Of a DNA stretch of 64,000 nt, positions 18,263-27,914 are shown one piece after another. The notes beneath the pieces are model-generated. The model made no database searches and was not told where the DNA came from. It saw nothing but the letters and a program-made list of their open reading frames with translations. The position numbers were made by a program, and so were the translations under genes. The stretch is from assembly GCA_003512955.1 (NCBI GenBank), contig DOTG01000038.1, positions 1 to 64,000 on the forward strand, in the 5' to 3' direction. Each line of letters starts with the position of its first letter. Within the stretch, counting starts at the first letter, position 1. This DNA comes from Marinilabiliales bacterium (GTDB lineage Bacteria; Bacteroidota; Bacteroidia; Bacteroidales; SZUA-534).

Positions 18263-20383
18263 ATGATGAAAAACTATTATAACCGGGCATCGCGTCAAAC
18301 AAGGAAGATTTATATCATAAGCTTGTTTCTGTTTGCTGCTGCTGTTTCAATCTATTTTTTCCCTTCGCAGGGAAAGTTTAAATTCGAGTACCAAAAAGGA
18401 ACACCTTGGCAACACGACGATTTAATTGCCCCCTTCGATTTTGCTATTTATAAAACCGATGCCGACCTGAAAGCCAGCCGCGACAGCATCATGAAAAATT
18501 TTAAACCCTATTTTAAACTCGAAACTGATATTGGCCCTGCTGAGCTTTCAAAGTTTATGCTCGAATACCATACCCGTTTCCGCGATGCCTCGGTAGTGGT
18601 TCATAAACTTTACCCCCGGACTCCCCTACCCGATACACTTTATGGTTATATCCGGGAGGTGTCTAAGGATATAATCAGTCTCATCTACAAAAAGGGAGTG
18701 GTTGATTATAGCGAAGTAAATATGGAAATCCAAAAAGGAAAGACCTTGGTGGTAATTCGCGATAATGTGGCCGAAAACCGCGATGTGGAAGAGGTTTTTA
18801 CGCAAAAGGTTGCCTATGGTTATATCAACAAAAAACTGCGGAAGGATTTTCCGAAAGACCCACACCTGGTAGCTTTGGTTGAAAATCTGAAACTTTACGA
18901 TTTTATTGTACAAAACCTCATTTACGATGAAGAAACATCGCTCAAAGTACGCGACGAACAGATGAACAATATCCCTGCCACGCGGGGAATGGTTCAGTCG
19001 GGAGACCGGATCATTTCCAGGGGCGATTTGGTACACGATGAGAAATTTCTGATACTGGAATCGCTAAAAAAAGAATATGAAGCCACCTTTGGTTCCAGAA
19101 TATATACCCGCTACCTATTTGCTGGGCAGGTTTTAGTAGTATTGCTTGCCTTTACCATTTTGTACATGTTCCTGTTTAACTTCCGCCGCGAGATTCTTGA
19201 AAGTTTCCAAAAAACGTCGTTTATCCTCATGATGGTCCTTATCATGGTGGTTACAGCCAGCGTGGTGGTTAAATTTAATCAGGTGAGTCTGTACTTAATA
19301 CCCTTTGTAGCTTTACCTATCATCATCCATGCTTTTTACGATTCCCGGCTGGCTTTCTATATCCACATTGTTACCATTATGCTCATTGGTTTTCTGGCAC
19401 CCAATAGCTTTGAATTTGTTTTTATCCAGTTTTTGGCTGGTGCCATCTCTATTTTTAGTCTGACACAAATGCACCGCCGTGGGCAGTTATTTGAGGCCGT
19501 AGGTTTTATTATGCTGACCTACGTTTTAACTTACACTGCTTTGGCCATTATGCAGGAGGGCGATATACTCAAAATAAACTACTACCAATTCCTGTGGTTT
19601 GTAGGCAATGGTTTGTTGCTCCTGATTTGTTATCCTTTGATTTTTATCTTTGAAAAACTGTTTGGGTTTTTGTCGGACGTATCGCTGATCGAACTTTCCG
19701 ATACCAACCACCCGGCTTTGCGTGAATTGGCCGAGAAAGCACCCGGCACCTTTCATCATGTGATTCAGGTGGCCAATTTAGCCGAAGCTGCTTCGCGTAA
19801 AATTGGCGGAAACCCGTTACTTACCAGAGTGGGGGCGTTGTATCACGATATTGGGAAAACAGGCGCACCCGGTTTTTTTATCGAAAACCAGGGTGGCAAT
19901 AAAAATGCCCATGAAGGGATTAGTTACGAAAAAAGTGCAGAGATGATTATCCAACACGTGCACCACGGCATGGAATTGGCCCGGAAATACAAGCTCCCGA
20001 AGCCGATTTCCGACTTTATTGTTACCCATCATGGGACAGGTCTGGTGAAATATTTTTATACCAAATCGGCCAACGAAAACCAGGGTTTATTACCCGATAT
20101 AGCCAAATATTCATACCCGGGACCGGCCCCCTTTACCAAAGAAACAGCCGTATTGATGATGGCCGATGCAGTTGAGGCATCATCGCGGACCTTAAAAGAA
20201 TTTTCTGAAACAGCCATTACCGAATTGGTGGATCGGATCATCGAAAGCCAAATTCAGGACAAGCAGTTTGAGGAGGCCGACATTACTTTTAAAGATATTC
20301 ATGAGGTGAAGCAGGTATTTATCCAAAAGCTGATGAACATGTATCATGCGCGTATCGAATATCCTGTTATGAAGAAGTATTGA
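18263..20383 (+). CDS. PgpH/YqfF-type membrane HD phosphohydrolase (7TMR-HDED)
   Basis: The protein has one N-terminal membrane segment (KIYIISLFLFAAAVSIYFF), a large extracytoplasmic HDED domain (about residues 40-275), seven transmembrane helices (about 285-470) and a cytoplasmic HD domain. The HD residues include FHHVIQVANLAE, the diagnostic HDIGK at 528-532, a VHHGMELARK helix and HHGTG. Members such as Listeria PgpH hydrolyse cyclic di-AMP, so this is the likely role. The frame extends 5 codons upstream to a TTG at 18248; I chose the ATG at 18263 (or 18266) because the product then begins MMKNYYNRASRQ before the membrane helix. It stands alone. Confidence 0.93.
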   Translation: MMKNYYNRASRQTRKIYIISLFLFAAAVSIYFFPSQGKFKFEYQKGTPWQHDDLIAPFDFAIYKTDADLKASRDSIMKNFKPYFKLETDIGPAELSKFMLEYHTRFRDASVVVHKLYPRTPLPDTLYGYIREVSKDIISLIYKKGVVDYSEVNMEIQKGKTLVVIRDNVAENRDVEEVFTQKVAYGYINKKLRKDFPKDPHLVALVENLKLYDFIVQNLIYDEETSLKVRDEQMNNIPATRGMVQSGDRIISRGDLVHDEKFLILESLKKEYEATFGSRIYTRYLFAGQVLVVLLAFTILYMFLFNFRREILESFQKTSFILMMVLIMVVTASVVVKFNQVSLYLIPFVALPIIIHAFYDSRLAFYIHIVTIMLIGFLAPNSFEFVFIQFLAGAISIFSLTQMHRRGQLFEAVGFIMLTYVLTYTALAIMQEGDILKINYYQFLWFVGNGLLLLICYPLIFIFEKLFGFLSDVSLIELSDTNHPALRELAEKAPGTFHHVIQVANLAEAASRKIGGNPLLTRVGALYHDIGKTGAPGFFIENQGGNKNAHEGISYEKSAEMIIQHVHHGMELARKYKLPKPISDFIVTHHGTGLVKYFYTKSANENQGLLPDIAKYSYPGPAPFTKETAVLMMADAVEASSRTLKEFSETAITELVDRIIESQIQDKQFEEADITFKDIHEVKQVFIQKLMNMYHARIEYPVMKKY

Positions 20384-20420
20384 GGGGCATCGTTTTTATT
20401 TCAAAAAAATATGTCTGGAA

Positions 20421-23400
20421 TTAGATTTTAATGCCAAGAACCAGAATATCGTCAATTTGCTCATAGCCTGCTCTCCACTCATCAATGGCAGTATTTAAAA
20501 TTTCCTTCTGTTCGGCCATCGGTTTGTCTTGAATGGTAAGCAGCAGGTCTCGGAAGCGGTTCGATGTGAATTTCATTTGGTGGGGTCCCCCAAACTGATC
20601 AATATAGCCATCTGAAAAAATATACAAGGTATCGCCTGTTTGGACAGGTACGATGTTTTGAGTGAACGTTTCCTTTTCTTTAATATAAATCCCAATTGGG
20701 TTTTTATCGGCTTTAATTACCTCAACCTCTCCATTCCGGACTAAGTAGAGCGGATTATAGGCTCCTGAGAACTGGAGGGTCATTTGGTTAAAGTCGATAA
20801 CCATTAAGGCAATGTCCATGCCGTCCTTGGCTTCGCCCTCTTTCCCGGTTTGGCCTAAGGTAGTTTTGACTTTGGTACGTAACTGGTTTAGTATTTCGTG
20901 CGATTGAGTCTCTTTTTGTTGGTTAATGATTTCGTTCAAAAACGAGATCCCCAGCATACTCATAAAAGCACCTGGAACTCCATGCCCGGTGCAATCGGCA
21001 GCAGCCACTATAACTAACCCATCTTTTTCACCCAACCACCAAAAGTCGCCACTTACAATATCGCGTGGCCGCCAAAGCAAAAAATAGTTTTTTAGAAGTG
21101 TTTCGGCCATCTCTTCCGTGGGGACAATGGCACGTTGAATGCGTTTGGCATATACAATACTCGAAGTAATTTCTTCTTTTTGGTGCGTTATCTCTTCTTT
21201 TTGTTCCTGTAAAACGATATTAGCTTCTTTTAAACTATCGGCCTGTGCTTCAATTTCTTCTTTTTGTTCCTTCAGTATTTCGTTTTTTTGCTCAATGGCA
21301 TCTTTTTGGCAACGTATTTCTGCTGTTCGTTCTTGCACGATACCTTCAAGTTTAATTTTTTCCAACCTAAGTTTACGAGTATAAAGTTTTACCACAACAA
21401 TCATGGCTATTAGTATAAATATCGCGTAAACAAAATAGGCAAGTAAGGTCCGGTACCAAGGCGGAAGGATAGTAAATTGGTAACTGGCTGTTTCGCTTTC
21501 AATCCCATAAATGTTTTTTGCTTTTACCTTGAAGTTATATTTTCCTTCGCGTAGGTTGGTAAATACGGCTTTGGGTTCAGTATTCCACTTACTCCAAGCA
21601 TCTTTGTACCCTTCCAGTAAGTATGAAAATTCTATTTCTTTTTCCTCTTCAAAAAATGGGGCAGCAAATTCGAAGGTTAATGAATTATAAGCATAAATTA
21701 GTATGGGGATTAATTCTTCGGGTTGGTTTAAATCAACAATTAATTTTCCATTATTATTCCTGAAATTAGTTCCGTAAAATAAAGCTGAATCGTTGAAACT
21801 GAAAACCTTTCTAATCAAGGTCTGGTAGTTTTCATTGTAATTTTTCTCGAAATTAGAGTTAAAGCTGTATATGCCACTGGCGCTACCTAACCATGTTATA
21901 CCATCAATATCGTGATATATTACATCAACCTGCTCATTAGGCAATCGCTTAAATGGTTTTTGGTTCATTACTATACTTTCATTCTTTAAAATTCCTCTTT
22001 CAATCCATCTTTTGTCGTTATGAAATGCGCTAATCCATAGGCTTGAATCGTTTTTTTGTACTAAACGGAAAACTCCATAAGCAGTTTCATTTTGAAATCG
22101 GCCATCAAGAATGAATATATTTGAATCATCATTAAAAATATACTCACCCTTACTTGTGCCAAAAATTAGTTCATTCCTAACATTACTGATTTCAATATCT
22201 CTTTTATCTGGCAAACCATTCTTTTCATCGTAGTGAGTAATAATATAATCGTTGCCTGTTTTCTGTAGTTTAACAATCCCATTATTGTATGTCCCTAGCC
22301 AAATATTACCAACACTGTCTTCCTCAATTTTCCTGATTTCATCTGTGATATCTAAATTTATATTTTTTCGTTTCCAATTCCCATCAATATTTTCAATTAA
22401 TGTTAATCCATTGACTTTCCCTATATAAATTGTATGATTATCAAATTTTGAAACATGAATTTTAGTAATGTAACCTTTTAAATCGGCTTCTTCCTTTTTT
22501 CTTATAAATGGGTCAATATATTCACTTTTCCCATTTTCATGAATTGCATACATACCAGTTATTGTTCCAGCCAACAAAATTTCTTTATTTAAATCCGGAA
22601 GCCTATATTTTACAATAGACCAGGTTTGATCATCAATCCCTTCAATTTTCTTAAAAACAGGGTAATTATTATCATCAAAATCTAAATAATAAACTCCAAG
22701 ACTTGTCGCAATATATAATCGGTCTTTAAAACGAATAATATCGTAAACGGATCCATTTAATCCTTGTAATTCATTGAACTTTCTAATTGGCGAGTTAATC
22801 TCTACTTTTCCAATGCCATTGTTTAATGCTAGCCATAACGGGGTTTCATAATTCCGTTTTGATGAATATACATTAATAACGGTTTCATTTTGCACTCCTT
22901 GCTCTTTACTAAAAATATTTACAATATCACCTACGCTATCCATAATAATTACCCCATCTTCCAAAGTTGAAAAAGCATAATGATTATTATTGATTTTAAA
23001 GGAATTATAAAGCTGATTGTTTTTGAGATATTCATTTGCCGGAGTATTTGCAAAGTTTTCAATGACATTTCCGTTGGATATTGCATAGGTGTACAAGCCA
23101 TTTGGAAAAGTACCAATTAACAAATTATTCTCACCAATGCTATTGATTGTATAAATTCCTTTTTTGGAAAAAAAACCACCTCCCTTAACATGTTTGAAAG
23201 TGGTGTCAGAAAACTCCTCTAACCCATTGATATAATGTCCGGAGTAAAACACATCATTTACATAAAACGAAAAGAAAGCACCATGTTTTAAATTGATGAT
23301 TTCAATAGTATCATAATTATATTGAAATATTTTACTGGTGGTACAAAAGAAAATTCCTTTATCGGATGTATGAATTTTCCAAACATCGGAAAATTCAAAT

Positions 23401-23774
23401 TCTGATGTGTCAAGTTCATTTTTTAATGTTTGATAGATTAGTCTGCCAGATATATTTGGTTTGAGATATCCAAATTCGCCTTGCGCACCAACGTAAATTA
23501 CCCCATCTTTATCAATGGCTAATGAACGTACGATTGAATTATTATCAATAGGGATTTTTCTCCAGTGCACCCCATCATATTCAATAACACCATTATCAGT
23601 GTTTCCAAAATACATAACGCCTCGGTGATCTTGTACAATTGACCAGTTTTGTTCACTAGCTCCGTATTCCTGGGGGGTATAATTGGTTATAAATGGTATT
23701 CCGTATTGGTTAATCTGTGATTGTCCTACAAAACAAAAAAATATTAAAACAGAAATAAACAATAAAGCTTTCAT
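20421..23774 (-). CDS. Propeller sensor with SpoIIE-type PP2C phosphatase output
   Basis: A signal peptide (MKALLFISVLIFFCFVGQSQ) precedes a periplasmic two-component-regulator propeller of about 680 residues (repeats such as WSIVQDHRGVMYFGNTDNG and NIWLGTYNNGIVKL). A Y_Y_Y domain follows around 705-770, then one transmembrane helix (about 777-798) and a coiled coil rich in QKEEI (803-870). The SpoIIE/PP2C domain occupies 871-1117. Metal-binding acidic residues are visible in VSGDFWW, ADCTGHGVPGAFMSMLG, FSDGYIDQFGG and DDILVLGI. Such proteins dephosphorylate Ser/Thr, classically on anti-anti-sigma factors; no partner is in the window. It is the last gene of a three-gene operon with two surface proteins, which suggests it senses an envelope or extracellular signal. 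Confidence 0.93.
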   Translation of the reverse strand: MKALLFISVLIFFCFVGQSQINQYGIPFITNYTPQEYGASEQNWSIVQDHRGVMYFGNTDNGVIEYDGVHWRKIPIDNNSIVRSLAIDKDGVIYVGAQGEFGYLKPNISGRLIYQTLKNELDTSEFEFSDVWKIHTSDKGIFFCTTSKIFQYNYDTIEIINLKHGAFFSFYVNDVFYSGHYINGLEEFSDTTFKHVKGGGFFSKKGIYTINSIGENNLLIGTFPNGLYTYAISNGNVIENFANTPANEYLKNNQLYNSFKINNNHYAFSTLEDGVIIMDSVGDIVNIFSKEQGVQNETVINVYSSKRNYETPLWLALNNGIGKVEINSPIRKFNELQGLNGSVYDIIRFKDRLYIATSLGVYYLDFDDNNYPVFKKIEGIDDQTWSIVKYRLPDLNKEILLAGTITGMYAIHENGKSEYIDPFIRKKEEADLKGYITKIHVSKFDNHTIYIGKVNGLTLIENIDGNWKRKNINLDITDEIRKIEEDSVGNIWLGTYNNGIVKLQKTGNDYIITHYDEKNGLPDKRDIEISNVRNELIFGTSKGEYIFNDDSNIFILDGRFQNETAYGVFRLVQKNDSSLWISAFHNDKRWIERGILKNESIVMNQKPFKRLPNEQVDVIYHDIDGITWLGSASGIYSFNSNFEKNYNENYQTLIRKVFSFNDSALFYGTNFRNNNGKLIVDLNQPEELIPILIYAYNSLTFEFAAPFFEEEKEIEFSYLLEGYKDAWSKWNTEPKAVFTNLREGKYNFKVKAKNIYGIESETASYQFTILPPWYRTLLAYFVYAIFILIAMIVVVKLYTRKLRLEKIKLEGIVQERTAEIRCQKDAIEQKNEILKEQKEEIEAQADSLKEANIVLQEQKEEITHQKEEITSSIVYAKRIQRAIVPTEEMAETLLKNYFLLWRPRDIVSGDFWWLGEKDGLVIVAAADCTGHGVPGAFMSMLGISFLNEIINQQKETQSHEILNQLRTKVKTTLGQTGKEGEAKDGMDIALMVIDFNQMTLQFSGAYNPLYLVRNGEVEVIKADKNPIGIYIKEKETFTQNIVPVQTGDTLYIFSDGYIDQFGGPHQMKFTSNRFRDLLLTIQDKPMAEQKEILNTAIDEWRAGYEQIDDILVLGIKI

Positions 23775-23833
23775 TGCAAAAGAAAGTTGATTTTTGTTAA
23801 AGGTACTACAAAAATGGTTATTGTTAACATGAT

Positions 23834-26800
23834 TTATTTCACCTGCAAACTGGCTTTAATTTTATCAACATCGGCTTTCAATTGCTCGTAATTAGTTTGT
23901 TTTGCTTTAAGTTCAGCATTTTCTGTTTTAAGCGCATCAATTTGTTTTTGTTGTTCTTCTGATTTTAAAATTAATTCCTGAACTGCTTTTATGGTTACTA
24001 TTTGAGCGTTGTATGAATCAATTTGCAGAATCTCTTCAGTATCGTTATCTAAATATTCACCGGAACCTTTTACTGATTCAGGAAACACGTTTTGATATTC
24101 CTGCGCAATGAAATTATAATAATACTTGTCCTGAATAGAAGGGTTTCTTTTTTTCCATTCTTCAGTATATTTAAACTTAACCGGGCGGAGTTTAAGAATC
24201 GTTTCAAAGGAATTATTGATGTCAGATATATCGGTTTTTATTCTTTTGTCGGAATTGGCAAGCCAACTACCGGCCACTGATTTTGACGCATCGCCATTTA
24301 CTTCGAGTCTATTGGCAGCAGCAGATCTGTAGATACCAACATTTCCATTCCCGTTTGCGGTTATAATATTGCCAAGCGCTGAATAGTAAATATTAAAAGA
24401 ACTGCTGGCATCCGTATCATCCCCTCTGCCGTATAATGTCCAGGTATTTGTAGGCTCTTCAGAATTACCAAATTCTATTCGGGCTCCATCGCTTACCGAT
24501 GTTTCAATTAATTTAAGATGAGGGTAAGAAGTTGTACTATTAGCTGTTATGTTGAGTTTACTGCTGGTAGAAGCAACCGCACCAATCCCCACATCACCCG
24601 AAAAATAACTGTTACCAATTCCATAAAATGCATACTCATTTCCAGTTGTTGACCCTCCATCGCCATCCGCATATACGGCGTATGAATTTGATGAACCAGA
24701 TGCAAAGGAATACGCTCGGATACCATAAGCCGTACCTGAAGTGGCACCACCTGTACTTGAAAAATATGCAGAAGTAGCACCAGAAGTAACAGTAGCGGCC
24801 TGATCAACTACGTGAAGTTTGTAAGATGGCGATGAAGTTCCAATTCCGAAATCAGCATCTTCAACACTAATTTCATCATTTGTATCATCAAAAACAATAC
24901 GTGGTCCATTATAAGCCGTTCCAATATATGTTCCATCATCTACTAACAAACCTTCGCCATATAATTTAGCTGTAGTAGAAAAATACTGAAACCGTGGGCC
25001 GGTTGCTGAATAACCGGTATAACCTGCATAGCCTGTATTTACATTTCCGGTTAACGTACCCGTTAATGACCCGGCAGAAAGAGTTCCACTTATTTTTGCA
25101 TCTCCGCTAACATCTAACGCTGCCGTTGGAGCTGTTTTATTGTTGTTAATGGCCAGTGCATTATTAATTACAACCTGATTCAATTGAAAATCACCATAAA
25201 TAAGGGGGTTATAAGAATCAGAAGTATTATTATCACAACTTTCGATATATAGTTTATTGCCTCCCGTTTCCCAATAACCGGCACTATATCCAATAAATAC
25301 ATTCTTACTACCAGTTTTTGCACTTGACCCCCGGCCTGCATAGGCTCCAAGAATGGTGTTATCACTACCTTGCTGATAATAACCTGCCTCGGTTCCCATA
25401 ATAACACTCGAATTGCCTGAAAGTCGGTTATAACCAGCATTGGTACCTACCAAGGTATTAAAATGACCATTGGCATTTACCCCAGCCTGGAAACCTATAT
25501 AAGTATTTTCTGAAGCATCGCATAGCTTCCCAGCTTCTGACCCAATAAAAACATTTCGTATTCCCAAGGCATTGGTGTATCCGGCCTGTTTTCCAATATA
25601 CACATTGTCCGAACCATTGGTATCAGTATGCCCCGACTCTTTGCCAATATAAACATTACCTGTACCATCAATATTTTCATACCCTGCTTTATACCCCATC
25701 AGGATATTATCCGCTCCTTCTGTGTTTTTATAACCCGCCAAATTTCCCAATATTACATTATAACTACCGGTAGTATTGGAATATCCAACCCTATCACCAA
25801 CCATTACATTACTTGCACCATCCATATTATTAAACCCGGCATTGGCTCCAATCATCACATTGTCATACCCACTAGTGTTTGACTTGGCAGAATTGCTTCC
25901 TAAGAATACGTTGTGGTGTCCATCAGTATTGGCTTTACCGGTAGCGAACCCCATAAAAACATTGTCGTACCCAGATGTATTTGTAAAACCTACCGAATCG
26001 CCGATAAATATATTGCTTGAACCTGTTGAATTAGCTCCCACATTGGTGCCAATGAATACATTGTTAAACGCATTGGTAACATTTAACCCACTTTTATACC
26101 CAATAAATATGTTATCATAGCCTTGATTTAGATTTAAACCCGATTGGTAGCCCAATAAAACATTACGGAACCCGGTTGTTGCCGATTTACCAGCTTGATA
26201 ACCTAAAAAAGAATTATATCTTCCGTTATCGCCTAATCCTAAGATGATTTTTATTCCCGATTCATGACCAATGAAATAGTTTTCTTTTGTAAGCTTCATG
26301 AGCCGTTCTTCTGTTCCAGAACTTGTGTTTCCAATGGAAAATCCAGCATTTGGGTCAGCAACAAATATGCGCGTACTGTCTTTGGTTACTTTCATAATGT
26401 CTTGACTTACTCCTTTGGCAGTGCCAATTCCTGCGACTGCGAAACCTCCTTTGGTTCCTTTTGCACCATCTTCAACATATATACGTACACTATCATTTGT
26501 TATCCTCATATATTCATTGCTTAACCCTTTAGCCGTCCCAATTCCTGCGACAGCGAAACCCCCTTTGGTTCCTTTAGCACCATCTTCAACATAAATGCGT
26601 ACACTATCATTCGATATTCTTAAATATTCATTACCAACGCCTTTAGCTGTACCAATTCCTGCTACCGCAAAGCCCCCTTTGGTTCCTTTAGCACCTTCTT
26701 CAACATATATACGTACACTATCATTTGTTACCCTCATATATTCATTGCCAGCTCCTTTTGCAGTTCCAATTCCCGCTACAGCAAACCCTCCTTTTGTTCC

Positions 26801-27913
26801 TTTAGCAACGCCATCGCCCACATTTATCTGCACCCCTTCCGGGTAAACCGCAAAAACCGTATCACCGTTGTTGTTTACTACGGCAAATAAGGCATCGGTT
26901 ATAGTACTGCTCGATGTAATAGCCGCTAAATTAATCCACTTGATTTTTGAGGTGTTGTAGTAAAAAAAATTGTTGTGGTCGGTATCAAAGACTAATAAGC
27001 CATTTGCCGGGGAGGCAATACTATTTCTCTGCGCAGTGGTCATCCGGGGTACCAAAACCCCTTTATCGGTGGCTGTGATGTCAACCATAGCAGAGGTATT
27101 AGGAGAAGTAGTGCCAATGCCAACATTGCCCGTATATTTGATAACCATTTTTGCATCAGCCGTGGTGGCGTTGGTTGCATTACCTACGGTATTATTGACA
27201 AAAAGCATATCTCCCCGCCCAAATCCGGAGGCATCGCTATAAAATATACCTCCTTTAAAGGTATTTGCTGTTGTTCCATTTTGAAAACGGATTCCTGATA
27301 GAACCCCGGTGGAATTGTTTGAATTCTGAATATCGATAAACATTCCATCAGTCCCGGCTACATTGCTATTATCGCCATAAACATGTAGCTTGTGTGCCGG
27401 AGAAGAAGTGCCTACACCTACATTCCCATTATCGCCAACAAAAAAAGCCGAAGTTCCATTATCCTGGATATCAAAATCCCCCGTAGCATTTAGATTATAA
27501 ATCATACCATAGGCTCCTTGAGTAATAGTTGTGGTCTCCGTTAAAGCACCGCCTAATAATATTGAATTACCACTTTGGGTGATTCCATTTTGAAATGCTA
27601 ATGAATTTGCCCCAACCATTTTCCAATCGGCACCATCCCAAAAGTAAAATCCCGGGGTGCTGTATGTTCCTGTGGTTGATGTGTTCCAGACCATCAATCC
27701 TATAGGTTTTGTTACCGAAATAGGATTTGTTGTTGTCACCAACGCTATTCTGGGAATCAAAAAACCTTTATTTAAAGAATAAACATCGAGCATAGCAGCA
27801 GGATCGGGGGTGTACGATTCATCTTCGCTGATGCTTACATTTTGGCTCAACACACTACCTGCCAATAACATTAATGTTATAAGAAGCCAGAAGTTTGCGT
27901 TTTTTGTTTTCAT
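23834..27913 (-). CDS. Fibre-like surface protein with S74 self-cleaving chaperone (1359 aa)
   Basis: A signal peptide (MKTKNANFWLLITLMLLAGSVLSQ) is followed by tail-fibre-like segments (GNVGVGTSSPAHKLHVYG). Four 38-residue repeats of GTKGGFAVAGIGTAKG type lie at 372-523. About sixteen YadA-head-like repeats of 20-24 residues (GYxNVFIGxxAGxxNT) lie at 565-890, with more fibre segments after them. The C-terminus is a peptidase S74 intramolecular chaperone (1221-1359) with the SDKRIK motif, where Ser1221 and Lys1226 correspond to the catalytic pair of endosialidase-type chaperones. A terminal coiled coil (about 1315-1359) would trimerise it. Its ATG begins 1 nt after the upstream stop, so translation is coupled. 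Surface location is inferred; there is no T9SS sorting domain. Confidence 0.87.
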   Translation of the reverse strand: MKTKNANFWLLITLMLLAGSVLSQNVSISEDESYTPDPAAMLDVYSLNKGFLIPRIALVTTTNPISVTKPIGLMVWNTSTTGTYSTPGFYFWDGADWKMVGANSLAFQNGITQSGNSILLGGALTETTTITQGAYGMIYNLNATGDFDIQDNGTSAFFVGDNGNVGVGTSSPAHKLHVYGDNSNVAGTDGMFIDIQNSNNSTGVLSGIRFQNGTTANTFKGGIFYSDASGFGRGDMLFVNNTVGNATNATTADAKMVIKYTGNVGIGTTSPNTSAMVDITATDKGVLVPRMTTAQRNSIASPANGLLVFDTDHNNFFYYNTSKIKWINLAAITSSSTITDALFAVVNNNGDTVFAVYPEGVQINVGDGVAKGTKGGFAVAGIGTAKGAGNEYMRVTNDSVRIYVEEGAKGTKGGFAVAGIGTAKGVGNEYLRISNDSVRIYVEDGAKGTKGGFAVAGIGTAKGLSNEYMRITNDSVRIYVEDGAKGTKGGFAVAGIGTAKGVSQDIMKVTKDSTRIFVADPNAGFSIGNTSSGTEERLMKLTKENYFIGHESGIKIILGLGDNGRYNSFLGYQAGKSATTGFRNVLLGYQSGLNLNQGYDNIFIGYKSGLNVTNAFNNVFIGTNVGANSTGSSNIFIGDSVGFTNTSGYDNVFMGFATGKANTDGHHNVFLGSNSAKSNTSGYDNVMIGANAGFNNMDGASNVMVGDRVGYSNTTGSYNVILGNLAGYKNTEGADNILMGYKAGYENIDGTGNVYIGKESGHTDTNGSDNVYIGKQAGYTNALGIRNVFIGSEAGKLCDASENTYIGFQAGVNANGHFNTLVGTNAGYNRLSGNSSVIMGTEAGYYQQGSDNTILGAYAGRGSSAKTGSKNVFIGYSAGYWETGGNKLYIESCDNNTSDSYNPLIYGDFQLNQVVINNALAINNNKTAPTAALDVSGDAKISGTLSAGSLTGTLTGNVNTGYAGYTGYSATGPRFQYFSTTAKLYGEGLLVDDGTYIGTAYNGPRIVFDDTNDEISVEDADFGIGTSSPSYKLHVVDQAATVTSGATSAYFSSTGGATSGTAYGIRAYSFASGSSNSYAVYADGDGGSTTGNEYAFYGIGNSYFSGDVGIGAVASTSSKLNITANSTTSYPHLKLIETSVSDGARIEFGNSEEPTNTWTLYGRGDDTDASSSFNIYYSALGNIITANGNGNVGIYRSAAANRLEVNGDASKSVAGSWLANSDKRIKTDISDINNSFETILKLRPVKFKYTEEWKKRNPSIQDKYYYNFIAQEYQNVFPESVKGSGEYLDNDTEEILQIDSYNAQIVTIKAVQELILKSEEQQKQIDALKTENAELKAKQTNYEQLKADVDKIKASLQVK
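25244..26221 (-). repeat. YadA-head-like protein repeats, about 16 copies
   Basis: This part of the fibre gene encodes residues 565-890 in units of 20-24 residues with the pattern (D/N)N(V/I)(F/Y/L)(I/M)G, x2-4, AG, x3-6, (T/S)G. Copies are diverged at DNA level. The pattern matches left-handed beta-roll repeats of trimeric adhesin heads. Confidence 0.75.
26345..26800 (-). repeat. Four 114-bp tandem repeats
   Basis: Exact-length 114-bp units (26687-26800, 26573-26686, 26459-26572, 26345-26458) encode 38-residue copies starting GTKGGFAVAGIGTAKG and continuing NEYMRxTNDSVRIYVEDGAK. Third-position differences show the copies are not freshly duplicated. The last unit diverges after the core. Confidence 0.85.
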
Positions 27914-27914
27914 A

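Noticed and set aside
25244..26221. Trimeric autotransporter (YadA/Hia type)
   Set aside because: The head-like repeats match, but there is no YadA C-terminal membrane anchor. The C-terminus is an S74 chaperone with coiled coil.
23834..27913. Prophage tail-fibre gene marking a prophage
   Set aside because: The protein has a Sec signal peptide and lies in an operon with a T9SS protein and a sensor. No phage structural, lysis or integrase genes are nearby.
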